A stretch of 64,000 nt of DNA from Enorma burkinafasonensis (GTDB lineage: Bacteria > Actinomycetota > Coriobacteriia > Coriobacteriales > Coriobacteriaceae), in assembly GCF_902150035.1 (NCBI RefSeq), contig NZ_LR597505.1:62001-126000 (forward strand). The letters are read 5' to 3'. Positions 11,122-20,250 of the stretch are shown in pieces (position 1 is the first letter of the stretch; every line of letters begins with the position of its first letter). The notes beneath the pieces are model-generated. The model saw only the letters and a program-made list of their open reading frames with translations, had not been told where the DNA came from and made no database searches. The translations under genes were made by a program, and so were the position numbers.

Positions 11122-12537
11122 ATGAAGATGACCGAGATCGACACCAACCACCTGAGCCTCGCCGAGCGATCCGTGATCGACTTCGCCTCGACGCGCGAGA
11201 TCGGCCCCGCCACCGAGCGGCTCTACGCCGGCGCGGCGACCGCCCCGTACAACGAGGCCCTCTTCCGCGAGCACGACGTCAAGCGCGGCCTGCGCAACGC
11301 CGACGGCTCCGGCGTGGTGGCCGGCCTCACGCGCATCTCCGACGTGCACGGCTACCGCAAGGTCGACGGCGCGGTCGTGCCCGACGAGGGCAAGCTCACC
11401 ATCTGGGGCTACGACATCCAGGAGCTCGTGGACCACGCCCAGCAGGAGCAGCGCTTCGGCTACGAGGAGGTCGTGTTCCTCCTGCTCACCGGCCAGCTCC
11501 CCCGCGCCGACGAGCTCGAGGCCCTACGCGCGCGCATCGGCGGGCTGCGCCTGCTGCCGACCGACTACATCCACGAATTCCCGATGACCACCGCCTCGAA
11601 GAGCATCATGAACGTGCTCGCGCGCGCCGTGCTCCTGCTCTACGCCTTCGACGAGACGCCCGACGACACGAGCCCCAACCACGAGGTCGACGTCGCGCTC
11701 TCGCTTCTCGCGCGCCTGCCGCGCATCGCCGCCATCGCGCACACCACCCGCCAGGCTGAGCTCGAGGGCCGGCGCGCCCACATCCCGCGGCCCGTCGAGA
11801 CCTATTCCATGGCCGAGACCATCCTGCAGATCCTGCGCGAGGGCGACGACTTCACCCGCGACGAGGCGATGCTGCTCGACGTCATGCTCATGCTCCATGC
11901 CGAGCACGGCGGCGGCAACAACTCCACGTTCGCCTGCCGCGTGCTCTCCAGCTCCGCGACCGACGCCTACTCCGCCTACGCGGCGGCGATCGGCTCGCTC
12001 AAGGGCCCGCGCCACGGCGGCGCCAACTCCAAGGTCATGGCCATGCACGAGGACATCCGCTCCCACGTGCGCCGCTGGGACGACGACGGCGAGGTGGCCG
12101 GCTACCTCATGAAGATCCTGAACCGCGAGGCCTTCGACGGGGCGGGGCTCATATACGGCATGGGGCACGCGGTCTACACGCTCTCTGACCCGCGCGCGCA
12201 GCTGTGCCGCCGCTACGCCAGAAACCTCGCCGAGCAGAAGGGACTCGGCGAGGAGTTCGCGCTCATCGAGCGCATCGAGCGGCTCGCCCCGCAGGTCATG
12301 CGCGAGGAGCGCGGCACCACGAAGCCCATCTGCGCGAACATCGACCTCTACACCGGCTTCATCTACAGCATGCTCGGCGTGCCGGAGGACCTCTTCACCC
12401 CCATCTTCGCCGTCGCGCGCACGGCCGGTTGGGCGGCGCACCGCATGGAGGAGCTCTACGGCGCGAACCGCATCATCCGCCCGGCGTACAACTCGGTGAT
12501 GGAGGACGTGACCTACGTCCCGCTCGCCGAGCGCTAG
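11122..12537 (+). CDS. gltA: Citrate synthase
   Basis: Citrate synthase condenses oxaloacetate and acetyl-CoA. The 471-residue protein has the family signatures: the first active-site region HAEHGGGNNSTF, GPRHGGANSKV, a catalytic histidine in YGMGHAVYT and the aspartate in NIDLYTGFIYSML. The N-terminal 40 residues are longer than in the short bacterial enzymes. No aconitase or isocitrate dehydrogenase gene is close, so the likely use is a partial, biosynthetic branch toward glutamate; this is inference. The ATG at 11122 is nine bases from GGAGG; an ATG two codons later is an alternative. A strong terminator follows. Confidence 0.93.
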   Translation: MKMTEIDTNHLSLAERSVIDFASTREIGPATERLYAGAATAPYNEALFREHDVKRGLRNADGSGVVAGLTRISDVHGYRKVDGAVVPDEGKLTIWGYDIQELVDHAQQEQRFGYEEVVFLLLTGQLPRADELEALRARIGGLRLLPTDYIHEFPMTTASKSIMNVLARAVLLLYAFDETPDDTSPNHEVDVALSLLARLPRIAAIAHTTRQAELEGRRAHIPRPVETYSMAETILQILREGDDFTRDEAMLLDVMLMLHAEHGGGNNSTFACRVLSSSATDAYSAYAAAIGSLKGPRHGGANSKVMAMHEDIRSHVRRWDDDGEVAGYLMKILNREAFDGAGLIYGMGHAVYTLSDPRAQLCRRYARNLAEQKGLGEEFALIERIERLAPQVMREERGTTKPICANIDLYTGFIYSMLGVPEDLFTPIFAVARTAGWAAHRMEELYGANRIIRPAYNSVMEDVTYVPLAER

Positions 12538-12576
12538 GACGGCCCGGCACCGGGCAGCGCAGCAGACCCCGAGAGC

Positions 12577-12609
12577 GCCGGGGCCGGTTCACGCCGGTCC
12601 CGGTCTTTT
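12577..12609 (+). terminator. Terminator after citrate synthase
   Basis: An 11-bp stem (GCCGGGGCCGG against CCGGTCCCGGT, two G-U pairs) with a 6-base loop is followed by CTTTTC, 40 bases after the citrate synthase stop. Confidence 0.75.
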
Positions 12610-12743
12610 CATGCAGCCGACCGTTCACCGGCCGATTCCGCCCGCTCGCGCGAACCCCTCCCCCGGCGTCACGCTAGAGTAAAGGTTCGGACGTCGGCCC
12701 GCCGTATCGCCCACGGGGGCCGAAGTGCAGAGAGGGGAACCGT

Positions 12744-14564
12744 ATGCTGTTTGAGAACGACAGCTCATATGGCGCGCTCGGCGAGATGTGCGCCAACACG
12801 AGCCGCCGCCTGGGCGCGAACGCCCGCGGCACCTGCCCCGTCGACATGACACGGGCGCTCGTGGGCGTGGCGCACGCCCAGAGCTGCGGCAAGTGCACGC
12901 CGTGCCGCGTGGGCCTGGGCGCCATGACCGACATGCTCGAGGAGATCATCGGCGGCACCGCCGAGGCGGGCACCATCGAGCGGCTCGAGGACCTCGCGGA
13001 GCAGATCCGCGTGAGCTCCGACTGCGCGGTGGGCTACCAGGCGGCCGAGCAGGTGCTCATGTCCATCAAGGCGTTCCGCGACGACTTCGAGTACCATGCC
13101 GAGACGGGCCGCTGCCTGCGCAGCTCGAGCCAGGGCGTGCCCTGCGTGGTGAGCTGCCCCGCGCACGTGGACATCCCGGGCTACATCGCGCTCACCGCGG
13201 CCGGCCGCTTCGAGGAGGCCGTCGAGCTCATCCGCAAGGACAACCCGTTCCCCTCGGCCTGCGCGTACGTGTGCGAGCACCCCTGCGAGGAGACCTGCCG
13301 CCGCACCATGGTGGACGACGCCGTGAACATCCGCGGCATCAAGCGCTACGCCGTCGACCACGCGACCGCGCCGCGCGCCTCGGACCGGGGCCCCGCCACC
13401 GGCAAGCGCGTCGCCGTCGTGGGCGCCGGCCCCTCGGGCCTCACCTGCGGCTACTTCCTCGCCCGCATGGGGCACGAGGTCGTGGCCTTCGAGCAGCGCG
13501 AGAAGGCGGGCGGGATGCTTCGCTACGGCATCCCCAACTACCGCCTGCCCAAGACCATCCTGGATGACGAGATCGCCTCCATCGAGGCCGCCGGCGTCGA
13601 GATCCGCTGCGGCGTCACCGTGGGCGAGGACGTGACGCTCGACGAGCTCGAGCGCGACTTCGACGTCGTCTACATCGCCATGGGCGCGCACGGCGACAAG
13701 AAGCTCCGCATGCCCGGCGAGGACGCCGAGGGCGTCGTGCCCGCGGTCGAGATGCTCCGCGAGATCGGCCTCGGGCACACGCCCGACTACACCGGTCTCG
13801 AGGTGTGCGTGGTGGGCGGCGGCAACGTCGCCATGGACGCCGCGCGCTCCGCGGTGCGCTGCGGCGCCAAGCGCGTCACCGTGGTCTACCGTCGCCGCAC
13901 GGCCGATATGACCGCCCTCGCCGAGGAGATCGAGGGCACGATCGCCGACGGCTGCGAGATCGCCGACCTCATGGCGCCGCTCGAGATCCTGACCGACGAT
14001 GCCGGCCGCGTGCGCGCGCTCAAGGCGCAGCCGCAGATCATCGGCCCGGTGAAGCGCGGCCGTCCCGCGCCCGTCGAGGCCGAGCGCCCGGCGCACGAGT
14101 TCCCCTGCCAGGTGGTCATCATCGCCATCGGCCAGGACATCCAGTCCGACTACTTCGCCGATGCGGGCCTGCCCACCAGCTGGAAGCAGTTCGATGTCGA
14201 CGACACGCTCGCGGTGCCCGGGCATCCCGGCATCTTCAGCGGCGGCGACTGCATGCGCGGGCCGGCGACCGTGATCCTCGCCATCGCCGACGGCAAGAAG
14301 GCGGCCCGCTCGATCGACACCTACCTTGGCTTCCATCATGCCGTCTCCGTGGACATCGACCTGCCCACGCCGCGCCTCGACGACCGCGTCCCCTGCGGCC
14401 GCTCGGTGCTCGGCGAGCGCCCGACCGAGGAGCGCGTGCACGACTTCGACCTGGTCGAATACGGCCTCTCCGAGCAGGAGATCCGCCAAGAGACGCTCAG
14501 GTGCCTGAACTGCGACCACTTCGGCTGCGGCATCCTGCATGAGGAAGGACGTATGTCATGGTAA
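12744..14564 (+). CDS. NuoF-like/GltD-like fused flavoprotein oxidoreductase, hydrogenase partner
   Basis: Residues 1-110 match the iron-sulfur end of NuoF/HydB proteins, with cysteines 48, 51 and 54 in SCGKCTPCRVG and 94 in SSDCAVG. The rest resembles the glutamate synthase small subunit GltD: an N-terminal ferredoxin-like part with CVVSCPAHVDIPG and CEHPCEETCRR, an FAD site VVGAGPSGL, an NAD(P) site VVGGGNVAMDAARSA and a C-terminal CLNCDHFGCG. It should pass electrons between NAD(P)H and the hydrogenase encoded next, whose start overlaps its end by seven bases. The direction and any electron bifurcation cannot be read from the sequence. It is 606 residues long. Confidence 0.88.
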   Translation: MLFENDSSYGALGEMCANTSRRLGANARGTCPVDMTRALVGVAHAQSCGKCTPCRVGLGAMTDMLEEIIGGTAEAGTIERLEDLAEQIRVSSDCAVGYQAAEQVLMSIKAFRDDFEYHAETGRCLRSSSQGVPCVVSCPAHVDIPGYIALTAAGRFEEAVELIRKDNPFPSACAYVCEHPCEETCRRTMVDDAVNIRGIKRYAVDHATAPRASDRGPATGKRVAVVGAGPSGLTCGYFLARMGHEVVAFEQREKAGGMLRYGIPNYRLPKTILDDEIASIEAAGVEIRCGVTVGEDVTLDELERDFDVVYIAMGAHGDKKLRMPGEDAEGVVPAVEMLREIGLGHTPDYTGLEVCVVGGGNVAMDAARSAVRCGAKRVTVVYRRRTADMTALAEEIEGTIADGCEIADLMAPLEILTDDAGRVRALKAQPQIIGPVKRGRPAPVEAERPAHEFPCQVVIIAIGQDIQSDYFADAGLPTSWKQFDVDDTLAVPGHPGIFSGGDCMRGPATVILAIADGKKAARSIDTYLGFHHAVSVDIDLPTPRLDDRVPCGRSVLGERPTEERVHDFDLVEYGLSEQEIRQETLRCLNCDHFGCGILHEEGRMSW

Positions 14565-16300
14565 CCGTAACTATCGACGGCACGCCCTTCGAGGCGTGCG
14601 AGGACGCGACCATCCTCGAGGTCGCCCGCGACCACCGCATCGAGATCCCGACGCTTTGCTACCTGCGCGACATCAACGAGATCGGCGCCTGCCGCGTATG
14701 CCTCGTCGAAGTCGAGGGGATCGACCACCTGGTGGCAGCCTGCAACAACAGGGTCGCCGACGGCATGGTCGTGCACACCGACACCCCGCGCGTGCGCCGC
14801 GCCCGCGCCGCCAACCTGCAGCTCATCCTCTCGCGCCATGACCGGCGCTGCCCCACATGCTTCCGCAACGGCACCTGCCAGCTGCAGGCGCTCGCCGACC
14901 GCATGAACGTGCACGAGGTCCCCTACACCACGTTCTTCGAGACCAAGCCCATCGACGCGCGCTTCCCGCTCGTCCGCGAGCCCGAGAAGTGCGTGAACTG
15001 CCTGCGCTGCGTCTCGACCTGCCAGAAGGTCCAGGCGCTCGGCGTGTGGGACCTCGTGGACTCCGGCAGCCGCGCGCACGTCGACGCTATCGCCGAGGAC
15101 GAGTGCGCCTACTGCGGCCAGTGCATCGCCAACTGCCCCACGGGTGCCCTGCACGAGCGCGACGACACCGACGAGGTCTTCGCCGCCATCAACGATCCCG
15201 ACAAGATCGTCATCGCGCAGGTCGCGCCCGCCGTGCGTTCCTCGTGGGCGGAGTACCTCGACCTGCACGGCAAGCGCGCCACGACCGGCCGCATGGTCGC
15301 CGCCATCCGCCGCCTGGGCTTCGACTACGTCTTCGACACCGACTTCGCCGCCGACGTCACCATCATGGAGGAGGGCAGCGAGCTCATCGAGCATCTCAAG
15401 GAGGGCGCCGAGGGCCCGATGTTCACCTCCTGCTGCCCCGGCTGGGTCCGCTTCGTGAAGACGCGCTACCCCAAGCTCGCCGCCAAGCTCTCGAGCACCA
15501 AGTCGCCGCAGCAGATCTTCGGCGCCCTCGCCAAGACCTACTACGCACAGCTGCTCGACGTCGACCCGTCCCGCATCTACGTGGTCTCCTACATGCCGTG
15601 CGTCGCCAAGAAGATGGAGGCCGCCTACCCCGGCATGGACTCCACGGGCATCGGCCCCGACGTCGACGCCGTCCTCACCGTGCGCGAGCTCACGCGCCAG
15701 CTGCGGTCGCGCTTCGTGAACGTCGACCTGCTCGACGAGGAGGAGTTCGACACGCCGCTCGGCATCGCGACGGGCGCGGGCCACATCTTCGGCGTGACGG
15801 GCGGCGTCATGGAGGCGGCGCTCCGCTCGGCCTACTACTTGGTCACCGGTGAGAACCCCGATGCGGACGCCTTCCGCGACGTGCGCTCCGAGGGCCCGGA
15901 GCGCGGCTGGCGCGAGCGCGAGTTCGACCTCGACGGGCGCACGCTCAAGGTCGCCGTGGCGAGCGGCCTCGCGAACGCCGACGCCCTCTGCCGCGCGCTC
16001 GAGCGCGGCGAGGTCGCCTACGACTTCGTCGAGATCATGGCGTGCCCGGGCGGCTGCGTGGGCGGCGGCGGGCAGCCCATCATCGAGGGTTTCAACCTCT
16101 CCGCCGACCGCGGCTGCACGCTGCGCATCATCGACGAGCAGAGCGAGCTGCGCTTCAGCCACGAGAACCCGGCGGTCCAGGCCTGCTACCGGGACTTCCT
16201 GGGCTCCCCGCTCTCCGAGCGCGCCGAGGAGCTCCTGCACTCCGACCACGCGGACTGGAAGATGCCCTTCCGCGTTGACCGCGCGGGCGCGCCCGCCTAG
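14558..16300 (+). CDS. hydA: [FeFe] hydrogenase catalytic subunit
   Basis: This 580-residue enzyme interconverts protons and H2. Cofactor sites appear in order: a [2Fe-2S] domain (C34, C45, C48, C62), the His-Cys3 [4Fe-4S] site (H94, C98, C101, C107), two ferredoxin clusters (C145-C155 and C183-C193), and the H-cluster motifs TSCCPGW (290-296), MPCVAKK (346-352) and MACPGGC (494-500). All catalytic cysteines are present. It overlaps the GltD-like partner gene, matching the arrangement called glutamate-synthase-linked (group A2) in hydrogenase classification. The maturases HydE, HydF and HydG are not in this window. GGAAGG lies nine bases before the ATG. Confidence 0.96.
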   Translation: MVTVTIDGTPFEACEDATILEVARDHRIEIPTLCYLRDINEIGACRVCLVEVEGIDHLVAACNNRVADGMVVHTDTPRVRRARAANLQLILSRHDRRCPTCFRNGTCQLQALADRMNVHEVPYTTFFETKPIDARFPLVREPEKCVNCLRCVSTCQKVQALGVWDLVDSGSRAHVDAIAEDECAYCGQCIANCPTGALHERDDTDEVFAAINDPDKIVIAQVAPAVRSSWAEYLDLHGKRATTGRMVAAIRRLGFDYVFDTDFAADVTIMEEGSELIEHLKEGAEGPMFTSCCPGWVRFVKTRYPKLAAKLSSTKSPQQIFGALAKTYYAQLLDVDPSRIYVVSYMPCVAKKMEAAYPGMDSTGIGPDVDAVLTVRELTRQLRSRFVNVDLLDEEEFDTPLGIATGAGHIFGVTGGVMEAALRSAYYLVTGENPDADAFRDVRSEGPERGWREREFDLDGRTLKVAVASGLANADALCRALERGEVAYDFVEIMACPGGCVGGGGQPIIEGFNLSADRGCTLRIIDEQSELRFSHENPAVQACYRDFLGSPLSERAEELLHSDHADWKMPFRVDRAGAPA

Positions 16301-16428
16301 CGAACCGGACGCGGCGCCCGAGGCAGGCTCGCGCCCGGGCACCGCGCACGCGGCACAAGGCCCCTTGGGAGCACCGGTGGCACCGGGCGGCCGTCGGCGG
16401 CGCGCCGAGGCCGCACCGGACCGCGCGC

Positions 16429-16434
16429 TATACT
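16429..16434 (+). promoter_or_regulatory. Possible -10 element for the ABC importer operon
   Basis: TATACT lies 37 bases before the substrate-binding protein gene. The -35 position is GC-rich and does not match consensus, so this is a weak call based on one hexamer. Confidence 0.3.
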
Positions 16435-16470
16435 GGCTTGAAGACACCTCCACCACGGTAAGGAGCCCCC

Positions 16471-17610
16471 ATGCGTATGGATTCCCAGATGGTCACGATC
16501 AGCCGCCGCACCCTCATGGGCGCCGCGGGCGCCACCCTCGCCGGACTCGGCCTCGCCGCCTGCACCGGCGAGCCCGCAGGCACCGGCAGCGCCGGCTCCG
16601 CCTCCGGCAGCGCACCCGCCGCGGGCGAGGTCGTGACCACCATGCGCGTGGGCGCGCTCCAGGGCCCCACCGGCATGGGGCTCATCGGCCTCATGGACGG
16701 CACCGGCGCGGTCGAGGAGCTCGCCGCGGCGAACGGCACCGAGCTTACCGAGGACTCCCCCGTGGGCAAGAACCCCGCCGGGCTCGATGCGCTCGCCAAC
16801 AGCTACGAGTTCACGCTCGCCGGTTCAGCCGACGAGCTCGCCCCGCAGCTCATCCAAGGCGACCTCGACGTGCTCTGCGTGCCCGCCAACCTCGCGGCGA
16901 CCCTCTACCAGAAGACCGAGGGCGCGCTCACGGTGCTCTGCGTGAACACGCTCGGCGTGCTCGACATCGTCGAGGCGGGCGATACCGTGCACGAGATCGC
17001 CGACCTCGCCGGCCGCACCATCTACTCGGCCGGGCGCGGATCCACCCCGCAGTACGCCCTCGAGTACCTGCTCCGCGAGAACGGGGTCGATCCCGAGGCG
17101 GATGTCACCATCCAGTGGGTGAGCGAGCACGCCGAGTGCCTCGCGGCGCTCCAGACGGACCCGAGTATCGTGTGCATGCTGCCCCAGCCGTTCGCCACGA
17201 GCGCCCTCGCGCAGGTGGAAGGCGCGCGCATCGCGCTCGACCTCACCGAGGCGTGGAACGAGACGGCGCAGGCGAACGGCTCCGACTCGCAGCTCATCAC
17301 CGGCGTCGCCGTGGCCCGCCGCGCGTTCACCGACGAGTTCCCCTCCACGGTCTCCGAGTTCTTGGACGCCTACGCCGCCTCTGTGGACTTCGTGAACGAC
17401 GACCCCGCCACGGCGGCTCAGCTCATCGGTGCCGCGGGGATCATCGCCGCCCCGGTCGCCGAGAAGGCGATCCCCTACTGCAACATCGTCTGCATGACGG
17501 GCGACGAGATGCGCTCCGGCCTCGAGGGCTATCTCGAGACGCTCTACGACGCCGATCCCGAGTCCGTCGGCGGCGCGCTGCCCGCAGACGACTTCTACTA
17601 CGAGGCGTAA
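16471..17610 (+). CDS. ABC transporter substrate-binding lipoprotein (SsuA/NMT1-like)
   Basis: The 379-residue protein begins with a twin-arginine-like signal SRRTLMGAAGATLAGLGLAAC whose final cysteine is a lipobox, followed by a Gly/Ser/Ala linker, so it is a membrane-anchored receptor outside the cell. The body resembles the group that binds sulfonates, nitrate or thiamine precursors: LAPQLIQGDLDVLCVPANLA, LAGRTIYSAGRGSTPQYALEYLL and an EFPSTVSEFLDAYAAS region. The ligand is not evident. Only ten bases separate it from the fused permease-ATPase gene, so the two form a complete importer. AAGGAG precedes the ATG. Confidence 0.82.
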   Translation: MRMDSQMVTISRRTLMGAAGATLAGLGLAACTGEPAGTGSAGSASGSAPAAGEVVTTMRVGALQGPTGMGLIGLMDGTGAVEELAAANGTELTEDSPVGKNPAGLDALANSYEFTLAGSADELAPQLIQGDLDVLCVPANLAATLYQKTEGALTVLCVNTLGVLDIVEAGDTVHEIADLAGRTIYSAGRGSTPQYALEYLLRENGVDPEADVTIQWVSEHAECLAALQTDPSIVCMLPQPFATSALAQVEGARIALDLTEAWNETAQANGSDSQLITGVAVARRAFTDEFPSTVSEFLDAYAASVDFVNDDPATAAQLIGAAGIIAAPVAEKAIPYCNIVCMTGDEMRSGLEGYLETLYDADPESVGGALPADDFYYEA

Positions 17611-17620
17611 GGGCGAGCCC

Positions 17621-19075
17621 ATGCGCCGCACCCGCAAGCGCCTCGCCCCCTGGGCCGTCGTTGCCTGGGTCGCGCTTTGGCAGGTCGCCTCGATGGCCTG
17701 GGACAGCCCGCTGCTGCTCCCCGGCCCCCTCGAGGTCGGAGCGCGCCTCGCCGCGCTCGTGCCCGACCCCGCGTTCTGGCGGCGCGTCGCCTTCTCGCTC
17801 GCGCGCATCGCCGCGGGCTTCGCGGCGGGGGCGGTCGCGGGCGGCATCGGGGCGCTCGCCGCGTCGCGCTGGCGCGCCGTCGAGGACCTGCTCGCCCCGC
17901 CCATGGCGCTCGCGAAAAGCGTTCCGGTCGCCTCGATCACGGTGCTCGCGCTCGTGTGGCTGCGCGCCGCGAACCTCGCGGTGCTCGTCGTCATGCTCGT
18001 CGTCGTGCCCTTGGTGTACGAGAGCATGCTGGGCGGCCTGCGCTCGACCGACCCCGCGCTCGATGAGGCGGCGGCTCTGTTCGGCATCGGAGGCGGGCGG
18101 CGCCTGCGCTTTCTCGTCATGCCGCGGCTCTACCCCCACCTCGAGGCGGCACTCGGCACCGCCCTCGGCATGGCCTGGAAGGCCGGCGTCGCGGCCGAGG
18201 TCATCGGCATCCCCGCGGGCTCGCTCGGCGAGGCCGTCTACGACGCGAAGGTCTACTTCGACACCGCCGGGCTCTTCGCCGTGACGATCGCCGTCGTCGC
18301 GGCGAGCTCGCTCACCACGTGGCTCGTGCGCTCGGCGCTCCGCGCGCTCGAGCCGGTCGCCTGCGGCGGCGCGGGGCATGCGCGGCGCTTCGAGGCGGTT
18401 GACGGGCGGGGCGTCGATTCCGCCGCGGCGTCGATGGGGGGCACCGACGCCCAGGCGGGGCTCGCGCTCGAGGGCATCTCCAAATCCTATGGCGCGCGCA
18501 CCGTGCTCGAGGATGTCGCGTTCTCCGTGCGGCCGGGAACCCCCGCCTGCCTCATGGCGCCCTCCGGCTCGGGCAAGACGACGCTTCTGCGCATCGTCGC
18601 GGGCCTGGAGCGAGCCGATCGCGGCACGGTGATCATGGATGACGAGCCGCGCTGGTTGCCGCGGGTCTCGATGGCGTTCCAAGACGACCGCCTGGCCGAC
18701 CAGGCGAGCGCGCTTGCCAACGTGCGCCTGCCGCTCGAGCCGGGCGGCACGGCGTGGAACCGGGCGCCCGAGCTGCTGCGCGCCCTCGGCATCGGCGCGC
18801 GCATGCACTCCCCCGCCGGCACCTGCTCGGGTGGCGAACGCAAGCGCATCGCGCTCGCCCGGGCGCTCCTCGCTCCCCATGACATCCTGCTGCTCGACGA
18901 GGCCTTCTCGGGTCTCGACGACGATGCGCGCGCGAAGGCCGCAGCCGTCGTCCGCGAGCGTGAGGGCTCCTCGGTCGTGATCGCCGCCACGCACGACCGG
19001 CGCGATGCCGAGTTGCTCGGTGCGCGCATCGTCACGTTGCCCGCTGCCGAGCGAGCGAACGAGGCGCCGGCATAG
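17621..19075 (+). CDS. Fused ABC permease-ATPase of the importer
   Basis: Two normally separate subunits are joined in 484 residues. Residues 1 to about 245 are a BPD-type permease (SsuC-like) with about six hydrophobic segments and a cytoplasmic coupling region around STDPALDEAAALFGIGG. After a linker, residues from about 285 form an ABC ATPase: Walker A APSGSGKTT, Q-loop VSMAFQDDRL, signature CSGGERKRIALARALL and Walker B ILLLDEAFSGLD. Frame and codon use are continuous across the junction, and no frameshift or internal ribosome site is obvious, so I take the fusion as real. It completes the system begun by the upstream lipoprotein. The dimer would carry two permease and two ATPase units. 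Confidence 0.85.
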   Translation: MRRTRKRLAPWAVVAWVALWQVASMAWDSPLLLPGPLEVGARLAALVPDPAFWRRVAFSLARIAAGFAAGAVAGGIGALAASRWRAVEDLLAPPMALAKSVPVASITVLALVWLRAANLAVLVVMLVVVPLVYESMLGGLRSTDPALDEAAALFGIGGGRRLRFLVMPRLYPHLEAALGTALGMAWKAGVAAEVIGIPAGSLGEAVYDAKVYFDTAGLFAVTIAVVAASSLTTWLVRSALRALEPVACGGAGHARRFEAVDGRGVDSAAASMGGTDAQAGLALEGISKSYGARTVLEDVAFSVRPGTPACLMAPSGSGKTTLLRIVAGLERADRGTVIMDDEPRWLPRVSMAFQDDRLADQASALANVRLPLEPGGTAWNRAPELLRALGIGARMHSPAGTCSGGERKRIALARALLAPHDILLLDEAFSGLDDDARAKAAAVVREREGSSVVIAATHDRRDAELLGARIVTLPAAERANEAPA

Positions 19076-19120
19076 CGCTACGATGCCAAACGATCAACGA
19101 TCGTAGAAACTTGAAGTACC

Positions 19121-19174
19121 CTATCGTAATTATTCTGCATTTTTATATATAATTTTGCATTATTTTTACGATAG
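19121..19174. repeat. AT-rich inverted repeat between convergent genes
   Basis: CTATCGTAA at 19121-19129 is perfectly inverted at 19166-19174, enclosing 36 bases that are almost pure A/T, including TTTTTATATATAATTTTGCATTATTTTT. The surroundings are about 65-70% GC. It lies after the importer genes and before the end of the convergent HAD gene, so a termination role is possible. It may also be a remnant of foreign DNA. Confidence 0.6.
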
Positions 19175-19234
19175 TAGCTGTCGATGAGGGCGATTCACGG
19201 TTCATTTTTTCATCGAATGGTCGGCCAACGCGGC

Positions 19235-19312
19235 GCGGGGAATGACAAGCCGGCACGGCTCGACCGGCACGGTGCGGGGAATCACGAGCCGGCATGGCCC
19301 GACAGGCACGAA
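19235..19312. repeat. Two imperfect 39-bp tandem repeats
   Basis: Two adjacent 39-base units starting GCGGGGAAT share about 80% identity (GCGGGGAATGACAAGCCGGC against GCGGGGAATCACGAGCCGGC at their starts). They lie in the same 272-base spacer as the AT-rich inverted repeat. No coding frame is supported. Confidence 0.6.
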
Positions 19313-19347
19313 GCGACGAGAGACGGGCAGGCGACGGCGGCGATTCC

Positions 19348-20142
19348 CTATCCCAGCTCCTCCAGCAGCTTGCGCATCTCGTTTTGCACGGCGTGCTCGC
19401 GGTTGGAGCCCACGACGCGGTTCGCCACCGCCTTGAGCGCCGGGCGCGCGTTCTCCATGGCGCAGCCGCAGCCCGCGAAGCGGATGATCTCGTAGTCGTT
19501 CATGGAGTCGCCGAACGCCATGACCTCATCGGGGGTGAGCCCATAGCGGTTCATGATCTGCTCGATGCCCGTCGCCTTGGAGACGCCGCGCTGCATGGGG
19601 TCGACCCAGGCGCTGCCGGAGGGCGCGAAGACGAACTCGTCGCCGAGCTCGCGCGAGAGCGCGTAGGCGTAGTCCATGACGTGCCCGTCGTCGCAGAAGA
19701 TCGAGGCCTTCAGGATGTTCACGTCGGGCGTGGGCAGAAACCAGATGCGCTCGGCGTTGGGCAGGTCCTTGTCCACCTCACGCACGAACTTGTCCTCGTC
19801 GTCGAGCAGAAACGACTTGGTGCGGTCGAAGAGCACCAGGTGCAGGTGCTCGAACATGCCGACCGTCTTGGCCAGCCGCCTGATGGCGAGGTGCGAGAAC
19901 ACCTCGCGGTCGATGAGCTCGCCCGATGCCACGACCTGCGCGCCGTTGGCCGCGACGAAATCCATCTCGTCCACGACCGGCGAGAAGAACTCGCAGAGCT
20001 TGTCGAGGCGGCGGCCCGAGGAGGCGGCGAAGTGCACGCCCTTCGCGCGGAGCGCGCGGATGAGGTCGAAGGTCTCGGGCGGTACCTGGCTGTTCTCGTC
20101 GAGCAGCGTGCCGTCCATGTCCGATGCGATGAGCTTGATCAT
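19348..20142 (-). CDS. HAD-superfamily phosphatase (Cof-type)
   Basis: The 264-residue protein is a Cof/YbiV-like hydrolase. It has motif I SDMDGTLLD (nucleophile D8, acid D10), motif II ASSGR, a large alpha/beta cap, and motif IV GDSMNDYEII near residue 220. Such enzymes dephosphorylate sugar phosphates or flavin and pyridoxal phosphates; the substrate is unknown. The ATG at 20142 has GGAAGGGA five bases upstream; the frame continues upstream without a better site. It lies downstream of adenine deaminase on the same strand, 108 bases away, with a 9-bp hairpin between. Confidence 0.88.
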   Translation of the reverse strand: MIKLIASDMDGTLLDENSQVPPETFDLIRALRAKGVHFAASSGRRLDKLCEFFSPVVDEMDFVAANGAQVVASGELIDREVFSHLAIRRLAKTVGMFEHLHLVLFDRTKSFLLDDEDKFVREVDKDLPNAERIWFLPTPDVNILKASIFCDDGHVMDYAYALSRELGDEFVFAPSGSAWVDPMQRGVSKATGIEQIMNRYGLTPDEVMAFGDSMNDYEIIRFAGCGCAMENARPALKAVANRVVGSNREHAVQNEMRKLLEELG

Positions 20143-20165
20143 ACGGGTCCCTTCCGGTATCTGAG

Positions 20166-20190
20166 CCCGCCCGCAAAGGTAGCGGGCGGG
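20166..20190 (-). terminator. Perfect hairpin between adenine deaminase and HAD genes
   Basis: CCCGCCCGC at 20166-20174 pairs exactly with GCGGGCGGG at 20182-20190 around a 7-base loop. No T-run follows on the minus strand, so it may be a factor-dependent terminator, a transcript-stabilising structure or part of the HAD leader. Confidence 0.4.
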
Positions 20191-20250
20191 ATCGGTCATC
20201 CACATGGGCGCTACCCTTATCGAGCGTAGCGCACAATTATTAAGGCGGCG

